Below are positions 52,437 through 59,850 of a DNA stretch of 64,000 nt, piece by piece; positions within the stretch are counted from its first letter, which is position 1; the number at the start of each line of letters is the position of its first letter. The stretch comes from Shewanella oneidensis MR-1 (GTDB lineage: Bacteria; Pseudomonadota; Gammaproteobacteria; Enterobacterales; Shewanellaceae). The stretch lies in the NCBI RefSeq assembly GCF_000146165.2, contig NC_004347.2, positions 1,178,001-1,242,000 of the forward strand, in the 5' to 3' direction. The position numbers and the translations under genes are program-made. The notes beneath the pieces were generated by a model that saw nothing but the letters and a program-made list of their open reading frames with translations, was not told where the DNA came from and did not search any database.

Positions 52437-52707
52437 ATACCTATCACATTAAATATCTAATCAGTTCAGAGCCTCACAGGTATCTCAATCCAAGGCGCAT
52501 TGACGCAGAAATGGTTATTCCCTTTTAAGTCAATGTAACACGGGAGTTGGAAGCCTGTAAGGCTCTCGAAGGGCGCTGATATTCACTGCATGGCAACGTG
52601 CTTTATACTGCGTTTAAGGCTTAGGCAGAGCACCACTATGCCTTCAAGCCTTCGCTAAAGCGTGTTGAATTCCAGCTGAATGAACAGATATTTAATATGA
52701 TTGGTAT
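52437..52707. repeat. 271-bp element with imperfect ~32-bp terminal inverted repeats
   Basis: The left end at 52437-52469 (ATACCTATCACATTAAATAT...) and the complement of the right end at 52676-52707 (ATACCAATCATATTAAATAT...) match at about 28 of 33 positions. The interior is non-coding and contains further short dyads such as GGCAGAG...CTATGCC. It is distinct from the TA-flanked MITE family. It looks like a small non-autonomous or palindromic repeat; only one copy is in this window, so mobility is not shown. Confidence 0.55.
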
Positions 52708-52765
52708 AACAACAGAAGGGATAGAGCTTTCAGCCGCATAGGCTAGATGAGTATTTCTGCAAAAT

Positions 52766-52801
52766 AAAAAAGCCACAGTGTTTTATCAACACAGTGGCTT
52801 A
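52766..52801 (-). terminator. Terminator on the - strand, cut off from its gene by a MITE
   Basis: AAGCCAC-A-GTGTT / AACAC-A-GTGGCTT stem followed on the - strand by TTTTTTATTTT. The only suitable upstream gene is the lipoprotein gene at 53131-53790, now separated by the 268-bp element. Confidence 0.7.
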
Positions 52802-52858
52802 AGTTGGTCGTACGTTTTACCGTGACGGATAAGAAACACGTTCGCCCTAGCGGGAGGT

Positions 52859-53126
52859 TAGGGCGTGTTGACGTTTCAGGGTTATTTTTGCAGCAGTTTG
52901 GCTGGCTTTTATGCAAGGCAAAGTCCGTGCAGTGTAGTTATTCTACATAAACGGACGATAACGCGGCAGAAAAGCCAGCCAAATGCTGCCCGAAGGGTTC
53001 GCCTGGCAAGCCCTTGCTCTTTGTCACTCGTCATTTGAGTAGAATAACTACACATCATTCCTCGTTTCGCGAGCACGTGCTTGCCAGAACGAACAAAATC
53101 TAATCTCGAAACGTCAACACGCCCTA
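52859..53126. mobile_element. MITE-like element, copy 3
   Basis: 268 bp with TA flanks and the same GGGCGTGTTGACGTTTC termini. It retains the internal palindromic block but lacks about 15-20 bases of the CTTACTTTCTGTCATAAGAG segment seen in copies 1 and 2. It ends four bases from the stop codon of the neighbouring - strand gene. Confidence 0.82.
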
Positions 53127-53130
53127 GTTA

Positions 53131-53790
53131 TTATTGGGCGGGTTTGACTTCTTTGACTGGTGTGGGAACCGTGATTTCGCTTGCTGCCTTTCCAAGTACA
53201 GCTTCCTGCGTGGCTTTGACATCACCCGTTGCAACCGCTTTTAGGGGCGCAGCTGCTGGGATTTGTTCTTGCAGTTGTTCTGTCCCTGCTTCAATCGCTT
53301 TTTGCTGCAGTTTTTGCGGATCGGTATAGTCGGCGAGTTCTTTTGGCCAACTTGGAACGAGTTTCTCGGCCTGATCCGTAAACTGCTCAGAGATAATTTT
53401 GGGTGAGCCACCCGTTAACAACATCACTGCCATTTGGTTGGTTTCCGAATTCCATACAAATCCGGCTTTTTCTGCCATTTCAGGCACGGGAGTATAAGTC
53501 GACACCATATAAAATAAGGGGCCTTCCTGTTGAATTTTGTCGGCAGTTTTAAGCAGAGACATGGTGGTCTCATAGTTGTCACCGAGTAGCGACTTCATAC
53601 GATCTTTAATGAGTGGCTGTTCGAATAGCCCGACATCATTGGGATTTAATCCAACGAGAGGTTTTAGCAACGCCCACATCAATTGACCTTGGGGTGACAT
53701 TAACAGTAGCGGAGCAACACAGGCATTTAGCATTAATGCGAGCCAGATAATATGCAGGCAACGCATTTTTTTGAGCAAAGTTGTACTCAA
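53131..53790 (-). CDS. Putative lipoprotein of unknown function
   Basis: A 219-aa protein with a signal sequence ending in a likely lipobox (LALMLNAC). Residues after the Cys include a hydrophobic stretch (APLLLMSPQGQLMWALLKPLVG), then a soluble region with TADKIQQEGPLFYMVSTYTPVPEMAEKAGF; the C-terminal 60 residues are Ala/Gln/Pro-rich. I do not recognise the family. The ATG at 53766 (MRCLHIIW) is an alternative start with a more typical signal peptide. Confidence 0.7.
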   Translation of the reverse strand: MSTTLLKKMRCLHIIWLALMLNACVAPLLLMSPQGQLMWALLKPLVGLNPNDVGLFEQPLIKDRMKSLLGDNYETTMSLLKTADKIQQEGPLFYMVSTYTPVPEMAEKAGFVWNSETNQMAVMLLTGGSPKIISEQFTDQAEKLVPSWPKELADYTDPQKLQQKAIEAGTEQLQEQIPAAAPLKAVATGDVKATQEAVLGKAASEITVPTPVKEVKPAQ

Positions 53791-54057
53791 GATGATATTT
53801 CCTTTGGAAGTACCAGCAAGTCGCCGGCGGCGGATTGTAGCTGATTGCGATTCTGTAAACGAGAGGGAAAAACAGGTAAATTTTAGGTGTGATTTTTAGT
53901 CGGGATGTTGATTTTTATCTGTTTGAATTAATGAACATTTTTCAATTGTTGCGATGTGTCATTTGCCCATGGTATGCGACCCTTGTTAACCAACCGCTAT
54001 GACCTTTCTTCTGCGCTATCGTATTGAATGTGTAAAGATTGTAAACATGATACTTTT

Positions 54058-54072
54058 TGATAATAAATATCA
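54058..54072 (+). promoter_or_regulatory. Near-consensus Fur box
   Basis: TGATAATAAATATCA matches the 7-1-7 Fur consensus TGATAATnATTATCA at all but one position. It lies about 105 bases upstream of the PepSY-DUF2271-DUF4198 operon, suggesting iron repression. The rest of 53791-54176 is AT-rich with no gene. Confidence 0.7.
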
Positions 54073-54176
54073 TTTACTATCAGCCATTCGTTTTATTTCA
54101 TACAGGCACTAAGTTCTGCTGAGTTTTGGCGATTTTAGGTAGCTATTCCTGAAATGCCTTTTTTGAGAGTCAGTCA

Positions 54177-54773
54177 TTGAAATTAAAAGTCAGTAAATCA
54201 TCCCTTTCCTATGCACGCATTATCCATGTCTACGTCTCAATGGCGTTGCTTTTATTAATGCTATTTTTTGCGATTACGGGGATCACTTTAAATCATCCCA
54301 ATTGGTTTTCATCGGCGGATCAAGAGCCGCTGCGTGAGCAGTTTGATATTCCAAGCTATTTGATTCCGACTGCGCCGCAGGAGTCCGAGTGGCGCTTGGC
54401 GGCAGGACATTGGCTTAAAAGTCAGTGGGATATGGATATTGCCACAGCCGATATTAATGAGGATGAAATCAGTCTGGTGAGTAAGGGGCCTGGCACCTAT
54501 CGCACCGTCACCTTAGATTTGCTCGACGGCAAAGCCTATGTCGAGACCTTAGATTATGGTGTTGTCGCAGTGCTTAATGATCTGCACAAGGGCCGTAATA
54601 CTGGAATAGTGTGGGCTTGGGTGCTCGATCTCTGTGCGCTGTTGATTATTTTGTTCTCGCTCACGGGCGCATATTTACTGTTACCACAAACCAAAAGACT
54701 TAAAAAATCGTTGTTTTATATGGTGCTCGTTAGCTCTGGCTGCGCACTTGTATATGTTTATTTTGTTCCATAG
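54177..54773 (+). CDS. PepSY-associated transmembrane protein
   Basis: A 198-aa membrane protein. An N-terminal segment (IIHVYVSMALLLLMLFFAITGITLNH) and two C-terminal ones (IVWAWVLDLCALLIILFSLTGAYLLL; SLFYMVLVSSGCALVYVYFVP) flank a periplasmic part. GITLNHPNWF and LNDLHKGRNTG are the His-bearing patterns of PepSY-associated iron/heme-linked membrane proteins. The start is a TTG at 54177 with GAGAG upstream. It overlaps the ribosome-site region of the next gene and is first in a Fur-type operon. Possible ferric reductase-like or energy-coupling role (inference). Confidence 0.85.
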   Translation: MKLKVSKSSLSYARIIHVYVSMALLLLMLFFAITGITLNHPNWFSSADQEPLREQFDIPSYLIPTAPQESEWRLAAGHWLKSQWDMDIATADINEDEISLVSKGPGTYRTVTLDLLDGKAYVETLDYGVVAVLNDLHKGRNTGIVWAWVLDLCALLIILFSLTGAYLLLPQTKRLKKSLFYMVLVSSGCALVYVYFVP

Positions 54774-54786
54774 GGAGAGCCGATTG

Positions 54787-55302
54787 ATGATGCGTCATCT
54801 TATTCGCACCACCGCTATCGGTGCGTTATTTGTGAGTTCTGTGGTATTTGCCACGCCTAGAATGACGGTTGATTTGACCTTGCCTGAAATTACCGAGGGG
54901 CAATATCACCGACCTTATGTGGCTGTATGGGTTGAGGATGCCAAGGGACAAACGGTTAAAACCTTAAGTCTGTGGGTATGGGATGAAGGTCATAAATGGC
55001 TTAAGGATATTCGTCGTTGGTGGCGTAAAGCTGGACGCGAAGATATGAGCTTTGTCGATGGTATCGCCTCGGCAACACGTCCTGCGGGCCACTACAAAAT
55101 TGATTGGGACTTAAAAGATGAGGCTGGCAAACCTTTAGTCCCCGCCTCTTACACTGTGTTTATCGAAGTGGTACGTGAGCATGGTGGTCGTGATTTAGTG
55201 AGACAAACTTTTGATTTAGCGGCAGGGGATTTTACCGCCCAATTACCCGCCACCACTGAAACTGGCGTCATTGATATTCGCTTAAGCGGCATGACTCGCT
55301 AA
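54787..55302 (+). CDS. DUF2271 periplasmic protein
   Basis: A 172-aa exported protein: signal peptide (IRTTAIGALFVSSVVFA), then a beta-sandwich-like domain with RPYVAVWVEDAKGQTVKTLSLWV, WLKDIRRWWRKAGRED and SATRPAGHYKIDWDLKDEAG, which mark DUF2271. GGGAGAG precedes the ATG at 54787. No biochemical function is established; co-occurrence with PepSY and DUF4198 genes points to metal uptake. Confidence 0.88.
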   Translation: MMRHLIRTTAIGALFVSSVVFATPRMTVDLTLPEITEGQYHRPYVAVWVEDAKGQTVKTLSLWVWDEGHKWLKDIRRWWRKAGREDMSFVDGIASATRPAGHYKIDWDLKDEAGKPLVPASYTVFIEVVREHGGRDLVRQTFDLAAGDFTAQLPATTETGVIDIRLSGMTR

Positions 55303-55331
55303 GCCCTGTATTTAACGAAAAGGATATGAAG

Positions 55332-56150
55332 ATGAAATTACGTTTTGTTGCCTTAGTTAGCGCACTGTGCATCAGCCCATTTGCCAGCAGCCATGATCGC
55401 TGGATCTTACCTAGCCACTACAATGTGTCGGCAGAAAGTAATGAGGCCGTTTGGATCACCTCTGATGTTTCAGCGAGTAATCAAGTGTTTATGGTTGATA
55501 AGCCTGTAACGGCTAGTGATGTGAAAGTGTATTTACCCGATGGCAAGCCGAGTTCACCGAGCTCGAGCTACACTGGCGGCCGTAAATCGGTTTTCGATGT
55601 GCAGCTATTACAAGACGGCACCTATAAGTTCGAGAAGGAAGTTACGCCTCGGTATTTTTCGGTTTACAAAGTCAAAGGAAAGGAAGAGGTAGTGCGTAGT
55701 CGTCTTGATAAAAAAGCGACCGCGGCTGTGATGCCTAAGGATGCCTATGACCTTAAAGGCTCATTGACAGTTGCTAGGGTTGAAACCTATGTGACCCGTA
55801 ATAAACCAACCGATAAGGTACTGGCACCTAAAGGTGAATACTTAGAGTTAGTACCTATCACGCATCCTGCTGATATTGTTGAGAATGAACCTGCAACGCT
55901 GCAATTTGTCTACGATGGAAAACCCGTTGAAGGCGTAAGCGTAGCCATCATGAAGGATGGTAGCCTATACCGTAACAAACCAGAAGAAATCAGCTTAACC
56001 TCTGATAAAGAAGGTAAAGTAGCCATGACGTTGCCAGCTGCTGGTCGTTATCTATTGCATGCCTCTATCGAGCGCCCAAGCCCAGATAAATCACTTGCAG
56101 ATAAGACGGTAAGCGAAATCTTTTTGACCTTCGAGGCAGGGCTGGAATAA
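55332..56150 (+). CDS. DUF4198 periplasmic protein
   Basis: A 272-aa exported protein with a signal peptide (LRFVALVSALCISPFASS) followed by HDRWILPSHYNVSAE, the His-rich mature N-terminus of DUF4198, a family related to periplasmic NikM/CbiK-like metal-uptake domains. The C-terminal half has a carboxypeptidase-regulatory-like beta fold (VFVYDGKPVEGVSVAIMKDG). AAGGA is seven bases upstream of the ATG at 55332; an ATG two codons earlier also fits. It is third in the operon and is followed by a terminator. Confidence 0.87.
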   Translation: MKLRFVALVSALCISPFASSHDRWILPSHYNVSAESNEAVWITSDVSASNQVFMVDKPVTASDVKVYLPDGKPSSPSSSYTGGRKSVFDVQLLQDGTYKFEKEVTPRYFSVYKVKGKEEVVRSRLDKKATAAVMPKDAYDLKGSLTVARVETYVTRNKPTDKVLAPKGEYLELVPITHPADIVENEPATLQFVYDGKPVEGVSVAIMKDGSLYRNKPEEISLTSDKEGKVAMTLPAAGRYLLHASIERPSPDKSLADKTVSEIFLTFEAGLE

Positions 56151-56176
56151 GCTAAGAATTTATTACTAAAGTGATT

Positions 56177-56207
56177 AATGCCCACAAACAAGTTTGTGGG
56201 CATTTTT
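56177..56207 (+). terminator. Terminator of the PepSY-DUF2271-DUF4198 operon
   Basis: AATGCCCACAAAC/GTTTGTGGGCATT dyad followed by TTTGTTTTT. Confidence 0.9.
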
Positions 56208-56414
56208 GTTTTTAGCTCTTGTCGTAATTAAGGTCGCACTATCATTCTTTACTACTAGCATCAGGGCGCTAGCTTCAGTAAGCTGCAAGATGCACAGTTC
56301 TTGATGCATCCCACGCGCATAACGATTAGAATAGCGCAATTCCACCCTGATTTTACTGTGTTGACCTTAGCGTCGACACGGGTTGCTTTTGTTTTAAAGG
56401 AGACGAAAGAAGTT

Positions 56415-56891
56415 ATGACTAAGGTTCCTATGACAGTTGTCGGTGCAGAACAGCTGCGTAAAGAGTTAGATATGCTCAAGTTTGAACGTCGCCCTAAAAT
56501 CACTGAAGCGATTGCCTCAGCGAGAGAATTAGGCGATCTAAAGGAAAACGCTGAATATCACGCTGCCCGTGAAGAGCAAGGCATTTGTGAAGCGCGTATC
56601 CGTGATATCGAAGGCAAACTTTCTAACGCGCAGATCATCGATGTGACTAAGATGGTGAACAACGGTCGGATTATTTTTGGCGCGACTGTCACTATCTTAA
56701 ATCTCGATACTGATGCTGAAGTCACTTACCGTATCGTGGGCGACGATGAAGCCAACATCAAAGAAAACCTGATTTCAGTCAACTCTCCGATTGCCCGCGG
56801 TTTAGTGGGTAAAAACGAAGGGGATGAAGTGTCTATCACGACCCCTGGTGGTTTGACTGACTACGAAATTATTTCGGTACAATATATTTAA
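56415..56891 (+). CDS. greA: Transcription elongation factor GreA
   Basis: Stimulates transcript cleavage in backtracked RNA polymerase, 158 aa as in E. coli. The N-terminal coiled coil carries the acidic tip [21 protein letters not shown], and the C-terminal FKBP-like domain ends in [16 protein letters not shown]. The ATG at 56415 gives [14 protein letters not shown]; the open frame upstream to 56301 is not family-like. AAAGGAG lies about 12 bases upstream, a long spacing. Confidence 0.97.
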   Translation: MTKVPMTVVGAEQLRKELDMLKFERRPKITEAIASARELGDLKENAEYHAAREEQGICEARIRDIEGKLSNAQIIDVTKMVNNGRIIFGATVTILNLDTDAEVTYRIVGDDEANIKENLISVNSPIARGLVGKNEGDEVSITTPGGLTDYEIISVQYI

Positions 56892-56910
56892 GTCCCAGCG
56901 TTAATACGTT

Positions 56911-56937
56911 AAAAAAGCCGCCTTGAGCGGCTTTTTT
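56911..56937 (+). terminator. Terminator of greA
   Basis: AAAAAAGCCGC-CTTGA-GCGGCTTTTTT stem with T-run, 19 bases after the stop. Confidence 0.93.
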
Positions 56938-57114
56938 ATGTCTTCAATAAGCCTGGTAATGGGCAATATAAGCGCTAAACATGTTAAAGATGGACAAAGT
57001 TTAATTTGTTTCTTAAGCGCGAGTTACCTAAGCTTCACACTTGGCATTTTATGTACCGTGCCGAAATTTTATTTCTCCATGTAATTTCATCTTGAGTTAT
57101 TACCTAAGTAGGAT

Positions 57115-57696
57115 GTGAGCTTGATTCAGCAGTGGCGCCGCACATTAATGTTACTTTGCATGTCGATCATGTTGATCGCCCATGCGGGTGGTTATGTGTC
57201 ACGCAACATCACATCACATCAACTGTATTTGTCATCTACGACGGTTGTGATGAGTGCGCAAATAAGTGCACTTACGGCGGATACACAGGAATTTGCTTCG
57301 CAAGATGCAGCAACACTCAACTCTTTTTCTGCAAATTCTTCAAAGGTGTCTCACTCACAACCTAAAGCCAATGAGACGTCCATCTGTAACACCCTTGATA
57401 AGGCTACTGCAGCTGATTGCTCTGAGTCTGAATTAGTCAGTCACTCCGATGATTTTAATTTTGCCCCTGTAAACTCCCAGCGATTTATCAATCTTGTCCA
57501 GCATGATGTGCGTGAAGTTAAACCTAATTACCTCTTAGCTTTTGAATTCACACCAGAATCCGAACCAGCGCTTGGGGAAAATCTTCGCCTCGATGCTCGT
57601 CCAGATTGGACGCTTTTGGCTGAATCATCGCCAGCACGGATCTCCGGCTGGAAAGTTTCAAACCTCCAATATCGGTTTAGTCAACAAGCAGCTTAA
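57115..57696 (+). CDS. Putative VemP-like secretion monitor/arrest peptide upstream of secDF
   Basis: A 193-aa exported protein: signal peptide (RRTLMLLCMSIMLIAHA), then a Ser/Thr/Ala/Asn-rich middle without recognised domains. The last 20 residues (174-193) contain RISGWK at 175-180, Asn183, Tyr186 and Gln191, two residues before the end. The Vibrio VemP arrest segment, as I recall it, is HRISGWKETNAMYVALNQ, stalling at that Gln close to the C-terminus; RISGWK, N, Y and Q fall in the same register. VemP is encoded directly upstream of secDF2 and its stalling induces SecDF2; the gene here is directly upstream of secDF. Stalling here is inferred. The start is GTG 57115, or TTG 57121 with AGGA seven bases upstream. 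Confidence 0.8.
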   Translation: MSLIQQWRRTLMLLCMSIMLIAHAGGYVSRNITSHQLYLSSTTVVMSAQISALTADTQEFASQDAATLNSFSANSSKVSHSQPKANETSICNTLDKATAADCSESELVSHSDDFNFAPVNSQRFINLVQHDVREVKPNYLLAFEFTPESEPALGENLRLDARPDWTLLAESSPARISGWKVSNLQYRFSQQAA

Positions 57697-57991
57697 TCCA
57701 CTCTCACCCGTTAATGCAAGTTAACAACAGCAACGCATTCCACATAGGAGTGTCTCATGTTGTTAATGCTGCATTTTACTTCGCTCGAAACCTGTTTGGG
57801 TGCGCATTTAGCTCGTTGGAACTCTAGGCATTTTGCTTAGATAACCCATGATTCCACCGCGAGTTAATCAGCCATATGGTTAACGAACTGGTTTCACCGT
57901 AATACTGTTATTGCCAGTTTGACAGGCCACTTTGGGGCGCATTTATGTCGCGCCATGGTCCTTGCTCGGCAATAGAATGTGAGTGATTTTT
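57697..57991 (+). promoter_or_regulatory. Structured vemP-like/secD intergenic leader
   Basis: This 295-nt gap contains a 9-bp perfect inverted repeat TTAACAACA (57721-57729) / TGTTGTTAA (57758-57766); a nested structure ATTGCC/GGCAAT (57910-57915, 57968-57973) enclosing GGCCA/TGGTC and GGCGC/GCGCC; and a segment right after the sensor stop codon (57699-57707, CACTCTCAC) that can pair with the secD Shine-Dalgarno region GTGAGTG (57979-57985). Control of secD translation by a ribosome stalled on the upstream gene is inferred from the VemP precedent. Confidence 0.5.
57757..57840 (+). CDS. Possible 27-codon small ORF between the sensor gene and secD
   Basis: The ATG at 57757 has GGAG (57747-57750) six bases upstream and opens a 27-codon frame ending at TAG 57838-57840, with the core ETCLGAHLARW. 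Its ribosome site lies in the loop, and its start codon at the arm, of the TTAACAACA/TGTTGTTAA hairpin. A second, start-less copy of the same coding theme (GHFGAHLCRA) follows at about 57922-57957. It may be a leader peptide or a relic; no homologue is recognised. Confidence 0.35.
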   Translation: MLLMLHFTSLETCLGAHLARWNSRHFA

Positions 57992-59848
57992 ATGGATAAC
58001 ATTCAGAGTAAAAAGCTGCTAAATCATTATTCAGCTTGGAAATATATTGTACTAATCGTCACTATTATTGTGATGTTATTTAGCGCATTACCCACCTGGT
58101 ATGGCGAAAATGCCGCAGTGCAAGTTGGCGCCAAAGCTGGACTTAATCTTACGCCCATTGAACTGCGGGATAAGTTAAAAGCCCAAGGGATAGAGGTTAA
58201 GCGTATTGAGGTTAAGCAACATGGTGAGGATAAAGGGCAAACTCTGATCGTCCTCAATGATGACAGTGAGCAAACCTTAGTAAAAACCTTAGTGTCATCT
58301 ATGGTCATTGAGCCAAAGGAACTCACGCTGGCATTGGTGAGTGCGGCGCCGAGTTGGCTACAAAATCTCGGTTTTGAGCCAATTAAGCTAGGGCTCGATT
58401 TACGTGGTGGCGTGCAATTTTTACTCGATGTGGATGTGCAGCCCGTCTACCAAGCCCAAGCCGATGCCTTAGTCGAATCCTTAAGACAGTTTTTGCGCGA
58501 ACAGCAAATTCGTGGTGCCAGCGTACGTATCGATAACACTCGTGATGATGTGGCGTTACAAATCGCGATTGCATTGTCTGATGCTGCGCAAGCAGACAAT
58601 AGCGCCCGCGCCGCCGTACGTCAGTTTATCCAGCAAAGCTACCCGACTTGGCAATTAACTAATGCGGATAATGGCTTAGTCATCAAACTCAGCCAAGATG
58701 AGCAGAGCAAACTCCGTAATTTAACGGTGCAGCAAAACCTGCAAATTATGCGGAGTCGTATTGAAGAGCTGGGGATTACTGAAGCCTTGGTTCAGCGTCA
58801 GGGTGAACACCGCATTCGTATCGAGTTACCCGGAGTTCAAGATCCCGCTGCCGCTAAAAACGTGATTGGTGCGACCGCAAGCTTGGCCTTTTTTGAAGTT
58901 AAAGAGTCAGGTTCTGTGAATGCGCAGGTTCTGAAGGATAAGTCAGGAAATCCCGTTTACGTTGCTCGTTCACCAGTGCTTGGCGGCGACCATATTGTAG
59001 ATGCCCGTGCCAATATTGGCGAAATGGGCATGGCCGAGGTTAACATTCACCTTGACCGTATTGGTGGGCAGAAAATGTCGGAATTCTCCCGCGCCAATAT
59101 CGGTAAACCTATGGCAACATCCTACAGCGAATATAGCCGTGATGAGCAAGGTAAAGCCAAGCAAACCCAAGAGATCATTAGCGTTGCGACCATTCAATCC
59201 CAACTTGGCGATCGTTTCCGCATTACTGGCGCTGGGACCTATCAAGAAGCCCAGCAATTAGCGCTGTTGTTGCGTGCAGGTTCAATGACGGCGCCTGTAA
59301 CTATCGTTGAAGAACGTACTATTGGCCCAACCCTTGGTGCTGAAAACATTGAAAACGGCTTTGCAGCGCTCGGCTTAGGTATGGGGATTACACTGCTGTT
59401 TATGGCGCTGTGGTATCGCCGTCTTGGTTGGGTGGCAAACGTTGCACTGATTTCTAACATGGTGATCCTGTTTGGCCTATTAGCACTTATTCCTGGTGCA
59501 GTACTGACCTTACCCGGTATTGCTGGCCTGGTGTTAACCGTTGGTATGGCGGTTGATACTAACGTACTCATTTTCGAACGGATAAAAGACAAGTTGAAGG
59601 AAGGCCGAAGTTTTGCACTTGCCATCGACACCGGTTTTGACAGTGCGTTTTCAACTATTTTCGACGCCAATTTCACCACGATGATTACCGCGGTTGTGCT
59701 CTATTCCATTGGTAATGGTCCGATCCAAGGTTTTGCTTTGACCTTAGGTTTAGGTCTATTGACCAGTATGTTTACCGGTATTTTTGCCTCAAGAGCCTTA
59801 ATCAACCTAGTTTACGGGCGTGATGCGCGCCGTCATGTGAGGGTATAA
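57992..59848 (+). CDS. secD: Protein-export membrane protein SecD (second-copy type)
   Basis: RND-like export motor subunit, 618 aa, with one N-terminal and five C-terminal membrane helices and a large periplasmic head. GLDLRGGVQFLLDVDV (P1 base), RSRIEELGITEALVQRQG and the D-GMAVDTNVLIFERIKDKL transmembrane-4 block (conserved Asp for ion coupling) are intact. There is no yajC upstream, unlike the canonical yajC-secD-secF operon, so I take this as the additional SecDF set seen in marine gammaproteobacteria. GAGTGA is five bases before the ATG at 57992. Confidence 0.95.
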   Translation: MDNIQSKKLLNHYSAWKYIVLIVTIIVMLFSALPTWYGENAAVQVGAKAGLNLTPIELRDKLKAQGIEVKRIEVKQHGEDKGQTLIVLNDDSEQTLVKTLVSSMVIEPKELTLALVSAAPSWLQNLGFEPIKLGLDLRGGVQFLLDVDVQPVYQAQADALVESLRQFLREQQIRGASVRIDNTRDDVALQIAIALSDAAQADNSARAAVRQFIQQSYPTWQLTNADNGLVIKLSQDEQSKLRNLTVQQNLQIMRSRIEELGITEALVQRQGEHRIRIELPGVQDPAAAKNVIGATASLAFFEVKESGSVNAQVLKDKSGNPVYVARSPVLGGDHIVDARANIGEMGMAEVNIHLDRIGGQKMSEFSRANIGKPMATSYSEYSRDEQGKAKQTQEIISVATIQSQLGDRFRITGAGTYQEAQQLALLLRAGSMTAPVTIVEERTIGPTLGAENIENGFAALGLGMGITLLFMALWYRRLGWVANVALISNMVILFGLLALIPGAVLTLPGIAGLVLTVGMAVDTNVLIFERIKDKLKEGRSFALAIDTGFDSAFSTIFDANFTTMITAVVLYSIGNGPIQGFALTLGLGLLTSMFTGIFASRALINLVYGRDARRHVRV

Positions 59849-59850
59849 GT

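Noticed and set aside
57983..57991. secD start at the in-frame ATT/earlier codon (57983)
   Set aside because: The ATG at 57992 has GAGTGA at a proper distance and gives the usual N-terminus.
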